Positions 21,700-33,505 of a stretch of 64,000 nucleotides of DNA are shown one piece after another. The notes below the pieces were generated by a model. It searched no databases. It was not told the DNA's origin and saw only the letters and a list, made by a program, of their open reading frames with translations. This stretch comes from Stictocephala bisonia (Eukaryota; Arthropoda; Insecta; Hemiptera; Membracidae). The stretch is taken from the NCBI GenBank assembly GCA_035578905.1, contig JAQJVL010000160.1:1773560-1837559 (forward strand). The letters run 5' to 3'. The first letter of the stretch is position 1, and the number at the start of each line of letters is the position of its first letter. The position numbers were made by a program, and so were the translations under genes.

Positions 21700-22474
21700 T
21701 ACAGTTTCTCTTTTAGTAAATTTCTTAGTTTAAATAAAATATATTTCGTTGTCTACATACCATACTGTAGAAGCCGTGAGTGAAGAACTGACTTCCTAAC
21801 TTAAGTACGCCAGACGTCACTCTATCCTCAGTTTGTCATGAGATATGATCTCCATGTTAGGGGTGAGGTCTTGTAGATACCCCATCAAGTTTGTGCCAAG
21901 TTTGAGCTTCAGTATCAGTAACACATGGAGAACTTTAGAACACATTACGACAGCATATCACTCCTCAGATTGGTGGATGGGAGCTATTCTCAACAAACTC
22001 TTTTAGGAATCTAAATCCCTTACCATAATGATTTATGGTATAGAAATAATTTAGTGTTATATTGACAAAACTTACACAAGACAGATACATGCAATGCATG
22101 CCATCATACAAAACTCTCGTATATATCATATGTAATTGTAAAACATGAACATTTCAAAGCGTTTTCAAGGGTTTTTGGGGTAAATAAATAAATTTTCTGT
22201 TGTCTCTTAATGCATCTCAAAATTTTTCAAAGCATTTTATATAAATGGCCCCCTTTTATATATAAAAATGATATCTATTTCCCTCAACCCAACTTTAAAG
22301 CCCAAAGCCCCTCAACTATCCTCAGATACAAATATGAAATTACTATACCTAATATTAAGAGATTCTTAAAATGACACAACCACAAATAATTTAATGGAGG
22401 ATTCAGAAATTTGATAAAACTGATACTAAGAAAAAATTATTTCCTAAGAAACAACGTAGGAATTGATTATAAGC
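21700..22474. other. Unassigned intergenic DNA
   Basis: GC is slightly raised at 21770-22030, but all frames are broken and nothing is recognised. Confidence 0.4.
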
Positions 22475-22685
22475 TTTCAGACAGGTCTTAGAAACCAAAT
22501 TCACATTAGGAGCTGTTAATTGTTTTTACTGTTTAAAATTTGTATAATATCTGGTTTTCAAGCAACATATTTCAAACATGTCTACTTGAAAACATTTCTA
22601 ATTGTTTATTAGAGTGTGGATAAAATACAATACAAATTTGAGCTAAGTTCGGAATCAACGTTACAAAAATCATAGCCTATGGTGA
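22475..22685 (+). repeat. Dispersed repeat family R5, copy 1
   Basis: Matches 24688-24910 through 'TTAGAAACCAAATT', 'TTTTCAAGCAACATATTTCA', 'TTAGAGTGTGGATAAAATAC' and 'TGAGCTAAGTTCGGAATCA'. No open frame; class unknown. Confidence 0.65.
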
Positions 22686-23367
22686 GAGTAATTTAATCAA
22701 GAATCACTGGTAGAGTGGCGTAGAGTCTACGAAAATGTCACTCTTTTAAACAACTCTTTTAATGCAACGAAAGATCTTTGAACTAATCGTATACTATGAT
22801 CTAATTGGCATGACCATATGCCGCCCTTTTTAACCAAATACACAAAAAAAAGTTGTGGAAATAGGATTATTCTATCAAGTGCTGACTTGGTACAGTACAT
22901 TATATATGACGTGTTGGAACATTCCGTTCCCACTGGCTGACACTTGTTCGCCAGGTATGAAAACCTGAGGTGTCACTGTTTGATTATAGAATGGTCATTA
23001 CTGTAAGTGGTGGTGACTGGCACTCCTTGCACGTGCACATGCCTAATGAGGGGAGGGGTGTGGGAAAACACTCCTAACGTACTGACATATTACCTTATAT
23101 GTGGTGTAGAAAGATGAATCAAACAAATACGTAACACCACTTGTTTACCTAACGAGGCCATAGCTGCCTTGAAAATCTAAAATGAAAACTTTTTTGTAGT
23201 TTTATATAAATATACTATAATATTTTGTGTAAATAAATTAGTATCTTCTTTTCAATGCTGAGTATTTTTTTCAACATAATTAACAATATTTTAATTGTAA
23301 GATTTTTTTAGTTAGTACATAATATAGGAAAAAAGTTCAGATCCAAAAACCTACTAGAATAATAAAG
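22686..23367. other. Unassigned intergenic DNA
   Basis: A 68-codon minus-strand frame (22727-22933) matches no family I know. Nothing else noted. Confidence 0.4.
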
Positions 23368-23370
23368 GTA

Positions 23371-23985
23371 GTTTATTACTTTCATATTAGTACAACAAAT
23401 ACATTAAAGTACATATTATTTTCATATCAGAACATAAAATACATTGTAGTACATATTACTTTCATATCAGTACATAAAATACATTGAAGTACACATTACT
23501 TTCATGTCAGTACATAAAATACATTGAAGTACATATTACTTTCATATCAGTACATAAAATACATTTAAGTACATATTAATTTCATATCAGTACATAAAAT
23601 ACATTGAAGTACATATTACTTTCATATCAGTACAACAAATACATTGAAGTACATATTACTTTCATATCAGTACATAAAATACATTGAAGTACATATTACT
23701 TTCATATCAGTACATAAAATACATTGAAGTACATATTACTTTCATATCAGTACATAAAATACATTGAAGTACATATTACTTTCATATCAGTACATAAAAC
23801 ACATTTAAGTACATATTACTTTCATATAAGTACATAAAATACATTGAAGTACATATTAATTTCATATCAGTACAACAAATACATTGAAGTGCATATTAAT
23901 TTCATATCAGTACATAAAATACATTGAAGTACATATTACTTTCATATCAGTACATAAAATACATTGAATTACAGATTAATTTCAA
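23371..23985 (+). repeat. 40-bp tandem repeat, about 15 copies
   Basis: The unit is two related halves, TACATAAAATACATTGAAG and TACATATTACTTTCATATCAG, both starting TACAT. The middle copies are almost identical and the edges more diverged. Noncoding satellite. Confidence 0.95.
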
Positions 23986-24221
23986 CATTGAAGAAAATAT
24001 TTAATACATATTAAATATTATTTGGTTGGAAAATTACTTTTCTTGCTTGAAAACACAATAAATGTGATGCTATTGATGGTGAAAAGTTAATAAACCTTAT
24101 TGTGAGAGAAGATTTCACAGACTTACATTAATCGGTGATAGGGACAATTTTTCTGTAAAGGGAATAGTACCTTACCCACCTTCCATAAAGTAATGTTAAT
24201 AGTTAAAGTTAATGAACTTCA

Positions 24222-24400
24222 TATTTAACCAGGCGAAGTTAGGGCTAAGTAGCCCTCTCTAACACTTAACCTGAGGACCAACGGCTTTACAAGACTTCTG
24301 AACCACGGGAGATTCCGGGCGCTAGAAGTAATTTGACGTTCCTCCCTCCCAAGTAAGAATGTGCTCGTTGAGTCATGTTAAGGTCAAGGCCAGTCCATAA
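24222..24400 (+). repeat. Dispersed repeat family R2, copy 3
   Basis: Contains 'ACCAGGCGAAGTTAGGGCT', 'AGTAGCCCT' and 'GGACCAACGGCTTTAC', in the order of the copies at 3.45 and 5.26 kb. The right part diverges. Confidence 0.5.
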
Positions 24401-24687
24401 CTAAAGAGCGACGTCTTAATTTTGATCACTTGCAAGTCAGTCATGCCACTTCACTCAATGTAGCCTTTCAATTTAACCAGGAAGTCTACAATATACTTTA
24501 GTTTTGGTGATTTGCAAGCAAAGCAACTCATTAAATGCTGCCTGTTGGCTAACATGGTTAGGAAAGGAGTTGTATTTTTTTTTTACTGTTCCCAGATAAC
24601 ACCTAACTAACACAATCAATTTATGGAGTTAAGGAAAGTCATAGAGATATCCTTACTAGTACACAGGCTGATTGAGTGGCCCATAGC

Positions 24688-24910
24688 ACAGTAAATATAT
24701 TTCAGACATTTTTAGAAACCAAATTTAAATTTGGAGATGATTATTATTTTTATTATTTAAAAATTTGGATAGTTTCTAGTTTTCAAGCAACATATTTCAA
24801 ACGTTCTACTTAAAAATATTTGTGACTATGTATTAGAGTGTGGATAAAATACAATAACAACTTGAGCTAAGTTCAGAATCAGCATTAACAAAATTATAGG
24901 CCTATCCAAT
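24688..24910 (+). repeat. Dispersed repeat family R5, copy 2
   Basis: Second copy of the 22.5 kb repeat, same orientation, about 2.2 kb away. It differs by many substitutions and small indels. Confidence 0.65.
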
Positions 24911-26449
24911 GCCACAGGACCGTCTCAGAGCCAACATGTTTTTAAGGCTAACTTAGAGATGATTGGGTGATACTTTTGCAATGTTTGGATGGCGCAAGTA
25001 ACATTTAATTCTCTTGGCTTATGGAGTTTATTATATCTATGGGACAAAAAAAAAAAAAAAAAGATGTATATAAAAAATAATAAAATAGAACCTAGGTAGA
25101 TACAACTTTATAGTTGTAGCCAGTAGCAGGTATTAAACATAGTTTTTACTGTCTACCTATTACGGTAAGAAAAACACATTAGTTTATTTAAGTGCATGCA
25201 TTGAATATTCTCTCATAATATCTGTTATAGTTAATTTATATCGTATATTCACACAAAGTATGATAATATTCATGCCCATATAAACCTAGTTATCGGCCTA
25301 GGTCAGACACATAACATATTATGGCAGCAATAACGTTGGCGCATTGTGCGACGTTATCACATTTACCAACCATTCACTGTCATCACTGGTTGCCATTGTA
25401 TTTGTTTGACACCTTACATTGTGCATTAATAACATGTTTTACTATAAAAACATTGAAACGATGGCTGTATGGCATAAATGACTTCATATACCAGACCTTA
25501 TTGGCAACGAAATGACTATTATGGTATTTGTTTACGTTGTAGATCTATTATGGCCATAATTATTGTTATCGAAAATCCATAACTGCCAAAATAATTTACG
25601 ATAAACATAGAGTATTTAATCGTTGTATTTTATAATTTATTGTATTTTAGTATACACTAACTAAACTTCATAATTTCAACCATAACTAAATCATAATTAA
25701 AGATTTGTTTAAATAAAAAAAAAAAATAGAAATTGAATTAAAATTATCAAACAAAAACATTCTAATTAACAATTACTAAAGTTAAATAGGAAGTTACATA
25801 ATTATTAGATAACTTCATTATAACTCAATATCCTCAAAACAATACATAGTGTATTCACCATTTAGAGTTGAATATTTTTATAAGTATTCCCATGAATTAA
25901 AAACTTATTCACATATATTTACATAAGTTTTGAATGTATTTTGGAGTTTATTGTACATCCAGGGCCGTCATCAAACCGTGGTGAACTCACTTAATCATAT
26001 AAAAGTACGTATATGATGTGAATAAAGTAGAACATATTTTCTTGTTCAGCCTTTATCTAGTATCCAAAAAGAAAATCATACTCAAAACATAGATAATATA
26101 ACACTGTTAATAACACTTACACCCACAAAGCTACCATAAACATGTTAAATTAATTGTAATACAGATTATAATTAACTGATTACGTATTAATCCTTTGGTT
26201 AATTTTATGCTACCTTTTAAAACAGAAATATAATTAACTGAATTTGGTGTTGCAATAATAAAAGTTGATTTATGTATTTTTATATAAACGTAGTTATTTT
26301 GGTGTAATGGAATATAGTTCTAAGAATATATAGCATCCCAAAATACCTTTTCATATTTAAGAATAAAGCGAATTTTTATAATGTTGAAGTCTTTGATGAT
26401 TTAAAAAGTTTTTTTATTTAAAAAAACCAAAGGATATGACTTTTTTTTA
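24911..26449. other. AT-rich intergenic DNA
   Basis: No coding-like segment, apart from a 64-codon frame at 25321-25515 that I do not recognise. Confidence 0.45.
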
Positions 26450-26541
26450 ATACCACTGTACGTGTATGGGTGGGCGGGTGGGTCAATACCACTGTACGTG
26501 TATGGGTGGGCGGGTGGGTCAATACCACTGTACGTGTATGG
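26450..26541 (+). repeat. 36-bp minisatellite (M36), plus orientation, 2.6 copies
   Basis: Unit on the plus strand: ACCACTGTACGTGTATGGG followed by TGGGCGGGTGGGTCAAT. The same unit occurs in at least eight places in the window, in both orientations. Confidence 0.9.
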
Positions 26542-26666
26542 GAGGATAATAATGCTTAAGGGAACACGTAAATAATCTAATAAGCTTTTAAGAGAGAGTT
26601 TACATTAACGACAAAAATAAACGAAATCCGGCGAAAAACAAAGCAAGGTGGAAAATTCGGCAGGTA

Positions 26667-26876
26667 TACCTATACACGTACAGTGGTATTGGCCCACCTA
26701 CCCAACCATACACGTACAGTGGTATTGACCCACCCTCCCACCCATACACGTACAGTGGTTTTGACCCACCCGCCCACCCATACACGTACAGTGGTATTGA
26801 CCCACCCGCCTACCCATACACTACAGTGTTATTGACCCAGTCGCCCACCCTACACGTACAGTGGTATTTACAGTGG
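26667..26876 (-). repeat. M36 minisatellite, minus orientation, about 5.5 copies
   Basis: Units are inverted relative to the array at 26.45 kb, across a 125-bp spacer, so the two arrays face each other. The open frames across it are repeat artefacts. Confidence 0.9.
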
Positions 26877-27211
26877 TGAGTTACATTAACATTTATGGGT
26901 GTTTTGACAGCTTAAAATAGTCAAAATTATATAGATAAATAATATCCCAATCGTAACTAATATATAACTTTTTTTTATTTTGGTCCTATTTGAACGTAAT
27001 ACAATCAAGCATAGTTGAACCAAAACTTTAAGTGCGATAAGGTTTATTAAGTAAATATTTAATTATAAGAAGTTGAAGATAAATTAACTTCATAATAAGC
27101 TGAAGAAAATGAAGATCACTTTCTTTAAGTAAAATAAGCTACATACACTGCACATTAGCAAAATATTAAATATTCTTTTTAACTGCTATGGTCGGAGGTC
27201 TGATTGTACTT

Positions 27212-27594
<383 letters not shown>

Positions 27595-27799
27595 CAGGTG
27601 TATTAATGTCACATTATGTGTTTGCACAGTTACAACTCTGTTATCACCCTGTATACTTACTCCCTTGTATGTATTTTATAAATAGTGTTTTACACTCTTG
27701 TGTCACAATATAAACACTCTTGTATTGAATTTACAGAGTCCACAGCTTACAAATGTATAAATATATAAATGTTTGTGTATTATAAGAATACACCTACTG

Positions 27800-28815
27800 A
27801 ATAACACTAAATGTATGAAGCTAGATGATACGTCATTTATACTAAATAAAAAAAGCTAATTCTGCTGGAGGTGACTGTTCATTAATAGTTTTTAAAATAA
27901 ATATTCAGTAATAAAATATAGAACCGATCAATTTCTGATTGTAATTTCAAAATAAATATTTTATTAATATGCCTCTATCCAGTTTACTTTACTGAAACAT
28001 CCCACTTAAAGTATTGCAACTCATTAACCATTCCACAGCTAGTCAGACATGTTCTGCAAGTTGGCGATATGTTTCTCCAGTGATATTGCCTGGAGTTCGT
28101 ACAAAGTTTGATCTACAGCCTGTTACACTGCGAGAACTTTAAAGCTAACTACAGTTTATCTTTCCAAACAACAGTTGCAGATATTGTTCTTTAGTGTATA
28201 CAACTCTTTGTATGTGACATAATTTACTGTGAACAAATTGTAGTTGTAAATTAACAGCTTGACTAACATTAGTTTATAGCAGATGTAATTTGAGTTACCA
28301 TAAAATGATGATTAATGCGTGATAAGAGAAGAACAATGAATAGGTTACAAATTATTTATTTTTATAGTATTCATCCATTTGTTTGGTTTAAATTTACTTC
28401 ACTGTACACAGTCTTCTGTATGCTTTTATAACACAAAGCGGTAAACATGTTAAAAAAATGTTCAAAAAAGGAATTAAATTCTAAATATAGCATTTCGAAT
28501 CCCTTAGCTCAAACTAATATATTTGTAAATCATGCACATTTTTAATACAAATCCACCTATAGTGGCATTGGCCCACTCGCCCACCAATACACGTGCAGTG
28601 GTATAAAAATGTTATAAGTCTAGCAGCATTTCAGAGGGAACATTTCCGTTTCCTCTGTCTGACAGTGTAATTGTGTAACGGAAACGAACATTTAACTTGG
28701 TGACACTCTTCTTATACGGACTCGTTATAAAATATTCTTGGATATACTTCGTTATAATGTAGCCTTATAGTGCCTTAGAAAATGTACAATTGTACTATAT
28801 GTTTCTATGAAGAAA
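27800..28815 (+). mobile_element. Dispersed element family R4, copy 1 (about 1 kb)
   Basis: Aligns over about 1 kb with 54265-55312, and in inverted order with 40125-40965. Best conserved are 'TCAGACATGTTCTGCAAGTT' with 'GGCGATATGTTTCTCCAGTG' (28045-28085) and 'CAGAGGGAACATTTCCGTTT' (from 28631). A single M36 unit sits inside at 28558-28605. No reading frame is shared by all copies. Class unknown; non-autonomous. Confidence 0.7.
28558..28605 (-). repeat. Single M36 unit inside R4 copy 1
   Basis: 'CCCACTCGCCCACCAATACA' and 'CGTGCAGTGGTA': one diverged M36 unit embedded in R4. It occupies the same place in the 55 kb copy. Confidence 0.75.
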
Positions 28816-28923
28816 AGAGTCAGAATCAAGAATATTTATCAGCCGTTGATTAACATAACATGAAATAGGCTTAGTTATACATTAGGTTATCGAATTTCCG
28901 ATTTTAGTTTATATATTAAGACT

Positions 28924-29456
28924 CTAATAAGTCTCCAATGGGTTATCTACTAGCCTCACAAAAATCTTATCTTTAAATATAGTAAAGTTAGATTCTATTC
29001 TTAGAGACACAGACAGCTTATTATAGAATTTCACACTGTTAATGATGAAAGAGTTACCTGTTCGAGAAAGTCTGAGGCATGGAATTTCCAGCGTACCTCC
29101 CCCTGTAGTATTGCGAGTGTGAATTTCCTGCCTCGCATGAAATTTGTGAACATTAGTTTTGGTGTAAGCTACTAATTTGTAGATATAATGATTTGCTACT
29201 GTACATATTTTCAATTTGACAAATAGTGGCTTGCTGTGCTCCTCAGGGCCGGCCCCAGCCATTGTACGAAGTAATATAATGGCAGGGGTACGTGTGGAGT
29301 GACCCCAAATATTAGGCCATACAAAACATGAGACTAAAAAAGTCCAAAGTAAGCTGTTCTCAAGTTCTAAGGACTTAAAAATAGTTTTAATTTCCAAAAT
29401 ACATAAATCACTCCTGATACATTTCTACAAAGATTGCTGATGTGTTCTTTCCAGGT
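28924..29456 (-). pseudogene. Non-LTR retrotransposon RT, C-terminal fragment
   Basis: Minus strand. The part after the catalytic palm of a non-LTR reverse transcriptase: 'TWKEHISNLCRNVSGVIYVF' upstream in a second frame, then in a 157-codon frame 'MAGAGPEEHSKPLFVKLKI', 'NHYIYKLV', 'HARQEIHTRNT', 'LRLSRTGNSFIINSVKFYN' and the end 'FKDKIFVRLVDNPLE'. These are the thumb and tail signatures of jockey/I-type elements (the usual 'AGAGPREHxxPLF' and 'KxYNxLP' blocks). The catalytic motif is missing and there is at least one frameshift. An inactive 5'-truncated copy. Confidence 0.8.
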
Positions 29457-29474
29457 TCATTTACTGTCAATATA

Positions 29475-30019
29475 ATGAACTGTCAATATAATTTACTGTA
29501 ACCTAAAAGCTTTACAGTTTTTACTAGCTTTATTACAGTTTATTATTTACTAGCTGAGAATTAGAAAACTGTATATTTTGTGTCTTAATTTCTAGCCCAC
29601 CGAGCGGTGATAGGGAGGAGACGGGTGGAGGGCCCAATATGCCTGCAGTCCTGGAAACATTCGCTACTGTCAGACTTTCTCACGCTTGCTTCTAAAATAA
29701 GTTACGTTAATTGTTATCTACGGATGCACATTCAGTACGTTTCCAGACTGCGTGCGATATATTCATGAAAAGATATATTTTATAATCTAATTTAGTGTAA
29801 ACATAACCAAATAGTTATTCTATCTATTTATGTCATGTCAAGAATAATATTGTACAGTAAACCATCGATTTAAGGTACTTCGTATTTAACGGACAGCTTA
29901 CAGCTGCATTACAGTATTTCTATATATTACACAATTAATTTTCTTAAGGTAATTGTATGTGATGAATGTGTCTATATTATTTCGATATGATTTATGATCA
30001 TATTTTGAAGTACTTATTA
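29475..30019. other. Unassigned intergenic DNA
   Basis: A short GC-richer patch near 29600-29690 has no open frame of note. Nothing recognised. Confidence 0.4.
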
Positions 30020-30053
30020 ACCCACTCGCCCACCCATACACGCACAGTGGTAA
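30020..30053 (-). repeat. Single M36 unit abutting the piggyBac fragment
   Basis: 'CCCACTCGCCCACCCATACA' and 'CGCACAGTGGTA' end exactly where the piggyBac-like frame begins. Confidence 0.8.
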
Positions 30054-30415
30054 TTCTGCTGAATTTTTTCAATGAGCCAGAATCTCTTTTGTTAGTAAAA
30101 ATCTTTTGAGCATACATGTTTGTTTTATGTACAATTGTGGTACAAAAATTATTGGCAACAAATAGCAAAACATAACCTTGGGGTGGGCTATTCCTAGAAA
30201 GGTGGAATATCCCTAGGACTAGGATGTCTCACTCTAAAGTTAGGGCCCATGTCGATTTCTGGCTCAGGTGGATAAACTCTAACCCAGAGATTATTAGATG
30301 GAATAATATTTGGTGGTGTATTAGGCCTTGAAGAATCATCATCATTACTTACATTTTCCCTGTCAGAAGTTTCAAATTTATCAAAATCGGGAACAAATTC
30401 CTCACCACTTCCAGA
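30054..30415 (-). pseudogene. piggyBac-like transposase, N-terminal fragment
   Basis: Minus strand. An acidic N-terminus ('SGSGEEFVPDFDKFETSD', 'NDDDSSRPN') leads into 'LWVRVYPPEPEIDMGPNFRV' and 'RDIPP'. After a frameshift near 30195 it continues 'LLFVANNFCTTIVHKTNMYA' and 'QKIFTNKRDSGSLKKFSR'. This is the layout of piggyBac (DDE_Tnp_1_7) proteins: an acidic low-complexity start, then the 'YF.LFF...I..ETN.YA' helix that opens the transposase domain. The DDD catalytic core and the C-terminal zinc finger are absent. Both ends of the fragment stop exactly at units of the M36 minisatellite in the same orientation. Family call from motif memory. Confidence 0.6.
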
Positions 30416-30577
30416 CTGTACATGTACAGTGGTTCCCACCCACCCACCTGTACATGTACAGTGGTATTGACCCAACCGCCCACCCATACACATACAGTGG
30501 TATTGACCCACCCGCTTACCCATACACGTACAGTGGTATTGACCCACCCGCTTACCCATACACGTACAGTGGTATTA
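30416..30577 (-). repeat. M36 minisatellite, about 4.4 copies
   Basis: Minus-orientation units. The first unit is fused to the start of the piggyBac fragment, so one open frame runs from the minisatellite into transposase sequence. Confidence 0.9.
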
Positions 30578-30659
30578 TTCCACGTGGATGGATAAAAATC
30601 TTGTGGAAAATCATTTATTTGTTTTTAATCGTGTATTCAGTTAACATTTTACTACAGAG

Positions 30660-30766
30660 GTCCGGACTGCTGTAGTGCGGACAGTGTTGTGGGGATTGTA
30701 GGCACTGGTGGCAGACTGCTGTAACCCAGCAACTTGGGGACAGTATTTTGGAGATTGTAGGTTTGA
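30660..30766 (-). repeat. R1 fragment, bounded by M36
   Basis: The complement contains 'CCAAAATACTGTCCCCAAGT' and 'GCTGGGTTACAGCAG', the R1 right end. It runs directly into minisatellite at 30767. Confidence 0.55.
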
Positions 30767-31053
30767 GTTGACCCACCCGCCCACCCATACACGTACAGTG
30801 GTATTGACCCACCCGCTCACCCAACACGTACAGTGGTATTGACCCACCCGCCCACCCATACACGTACAGAGGTATTGACCCACCCGCCCACCCAACACGT
30901 AAGGTGGTATTAACCCACCCACCCACCCATACACGTAAGATGTGTTGACCCACCCGCCCACCCAACACGTACAGTGGTATTGACCCACCCGCCCACCCAT
31001 ACACGTACAGAGGTATTGACCCACCCGCCCACCCAACACGTAAGGTGGTATTA
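30767..31053 (-). repeat. M36 minisatellite, about 8 copies with 34/36-bp alternation
   Basis: Units alternate between 'CCCATACACG' (36 bp) and 'CCCAACACG' (34 bp). A block of four units repeats at an offset of 141 bp (30822 and 30963), showing higher-order amplification. Confidence 0.9.
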
Positions 31054-31368
31054 CGTACTTGCTTGTGTTTAGCGTGTTAGGAATGTTTACTCAAGTGTAC
31101 GATAAATAATTATTTAGTTGGTTATATGTTTGTTTTTATCTAACTACTGTAGTATAATAAGTCAGTTTGTGTTTTTTTTTTTTTTTCCTTTAAGTGTGTT
31201 AAGAGTCTGTCGGCCATACTGGTTTAACTCTCATAAAAAACGTTATTTTGAATCCATATTTTTAACATTATTTATTTACCAAACGTTGTGTATGAGGTGT
31301 CATTTAAAATGCTATCATATGGCACATTGGGTTTGCTTTTGATATTATGAATATGTTACCGGACAAAC
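31054..31368. other. Spacer before the KRBA2-type transposon
   Basis: AT-rich, nothing recognised. The base just left of the inverted repeat is 31368. Confidence 0.5.
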
Positions 31369-31530
31369 CCGATTTTAGGACAAACTAGTTTGGACTAGGA
31401 TGATCTAGTTTTTCCTGACCGCCCTAGGATAAACTAGTTTGGCCTTATTAATTACAGGCTGAACTGGTTTGGCCGGGTGGCGTTAGGATAAACCAGATTT
31501 GCCTGCTTTAGACCAGGCCAAACTAATGTG
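31369..31530 (+). repeat. Left terminal inverted repeat with AAACTAGTTT array
   Basis: Palindrome copies or variants start at 31382 (perfect), 31402 (GATCTAGTTT), 31431 (perfect), 31461 (GAACTGGTTT), 31491 (AACCAGATTT) and about 31518 (partial). Steps after the first are close to 29-30 bp. Likely binding sites for the element's own integrase. Confidence 0.8.
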
Positions 31531-31624
31531 TTCAAACTATTACTAGAGTATCATAAAAAGTTTAAGGGTAATGAATAATTAACATCTCGATATTCTGAGG
31601 AACAAAACTAAACGTATTTATTGT

Positions 31625-33505
31625 TTACTTATTGTTACATGACAAACTGGAATGACATTTAGAATTGCACAGTAAATTTTTCTTTTTGCAAAGGCATCTA
31701 TTTGTTTTGCAGACTGTTTTACACGAACATTTTACAAATTCTTGACCGCTACCAATGGAATGTTTTGTTGCTGCTGTTCTCAAAGAAATCTCATTCTCCA
31801 TATTCACGTCATTTTCAGTAATGAATCTTTGGGTGCTCACGTCAAACTGGGTTCTGAAAAAATTCCGCAAATTGTATTCTTGATAAACAATTATGTAAAC
31901 TTTTAACATTTGTAACCTTATTGTAAACTTATTTTTAGGCTTGTTTTAATGAAAAAGTCATTGAATTCTGGTAAAAATTATGGACGTTGTGGGTAAAATT
32001 GTGAGAGCAAACACGGGTTTAAAAAACGTTTTTAAAACTATATTTTGCACTAAACAAATTTTTAAGCCCAATTAAAAATGCACTTAATATAATATACTAA
32101 ATAAATTAAACATAGGCCTACCTGCAATAGAGTCTTTGAAGAATTCCATGTTTCGTTCCAATTTTGTACAGCCCCTCATCAGTGATATCAATAACAACGC
32201 CAATGATATTCCTTAGGTCAACCTTAGACTTGTCCACATCGGGAATGGATATCATGACGTTATCTCCAATATTGGCTGGTGGATGTGACTTATCACTGTG
32301 TGATTTCATTTTTTTTGCTTGCTTTCTTACACCTTCAGCAGCGGGTTTTCTTGAATGTTTTATTTTATTGTCAGTTGAGGTATGGGGCTGAACCATATTT
32401 TCATCTTCTTCCATTAAGCTATCATCAGCTATTTCACTTGCAGGTGTTAGGTCATTGTTTATAACCTTTGTAAGATCTTCCTCATCATTTATATCTTTCA
32501 AAATTTCAGAGGGCAGAGATGAAGTAGAGAGTCCGACTCTAGGATCCATGCCAAACATAGCTTTATAAGGGGATTGTTTAATACCAGAATGGAAAGCTCT
32601 GTTCTTCATGAATTGTACATACCGTAACCCCTCCGACCACTTTGTTGTCTTGTTATCAGCCATCCAAGATGCGAGCATGTTTTCGATGTCTTGATTGGCT
32701 CTTTCAACTGAGCCCTGACTTTGGCTGTGCCAAGGTTTACCATGCACAATTTTCAACTCTGGCCACAACTGTGTTACTTCAGAAATAACTTTATCAACAA
32801 ATTCCCTTCCATTGTCAGACTGTAGAATACACGGGGCTCCTAAAGTTAAAAAGATATCATTCAGTTGGTAGGCAACTTCCTCAGCTCTTTTGCTTTGCAA
32901 TGGACGAAGCAAAACAAATTTTGTTAAGTGATCTTGGTAAACCATTATAAACTTAAATTTATTATCTGGTTGAGTCTGAAAATCGATAAGATCGACTTGG
33001 CACCTACTATTCATTTCCGAATGTAAAATTGGTTTTGAGACTAAACTTCGTTTCTTTTTGGTTTTTTCATGTGACATACTTGGCACATTGACAAATAAAG
33101 CTGTATTTCTTCCTTTGTAATATTGGCATATTTCTTTGACGTTTCGGCTAGCATTCTATCGCGGCCACCGTGACCAACTGCCACGTGAGCAGCATCGATA
33201 ACATCGTACAGTTCATCTACCGTGAGATAGTACTTGATGTCTTCGTTTCTCTCACCAGCCACCACCAATTTTTTTACCCCTCCAATGCCAATTACACTAA
33301 ATCGTTTCAGGCGTCTCTGCTGCAACGTGGTCTTCTTATCTGTGTTTGCAGCAGTTTCGACTTCATTTATAAGTTGTTGGTACTTATCTTTTGTCAATAC
33401 GTTGAAATGTGTTGATTTCTCGTTTTCACTTTGTAAAACTTTAGTCATGAACCTTTCTCTCCATTCTTTCTGGCTATGCCCACCACTAACAGAATCTTCC
33501 TCCAT
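31625..33505 (-). CDS. KRBA2-like / Ginger-type integrase (two exons, one frameshift)
   Basis: Predicted integrase/transposase of the surrounding element, joining element ends to target DNA in the nucleus. From ATG at 33505 (MEEDSVSGGHSQKEW) an N-terminal segment leads to an H2C2 zinc-binding region: HVAVGH, then CQVC. The frame then shifts by -1 near 33055-33070, in an A-rich stretch, into the next frame (32122-33086). The DDE core there has D in CQVDLIDF (codon 32 of that frame), D in LQSDNGREF (codon 91) and E in GSVERAN (codon 128), with 36 residues between the last two. Exon 1 ends at 32122 (CTATTGCAG, then GTAGGC). The 268-bp intron (32121-31854) ends in TTTTTCAG. Exon 2 keeps the frame and ends in a Cys-rich CXC cluster (VKCSCKTVCKTNRCLC, CNSKCH) and a stop. 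All catalytic residues are present. The frameshift may be a real lesion or a homopolymer error. There is no KRAB domain; the family name is historical. Confidence 0.8.
31854..32121 (-). other. Predicted intron of the integrase gene
   Basis: Donor CAG followed by GTAGGC and acceptor TTTTTTCAG. Joining the flanks completes an Arg codon (AG plus A) and yields YCRTQFDVS without a stop; unspliced, exon 1 would stop at once (TAG at 32118-32120). Confidence 0.75.

Noticed and set aside
30615..31039. Two overlapping 130-codon minus-strand frames
   Set aside because: Same M36 artefact, joined to a short R1 fragment.
33055..33075. Programmed -1 frameshifting at the A-rich stretch in the integrase gene
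   Set aside because: The run AAAAAAC is present, but its codon phase does not match the X XXY YYZ rule in the upstream frame; a plain indel is simpler.
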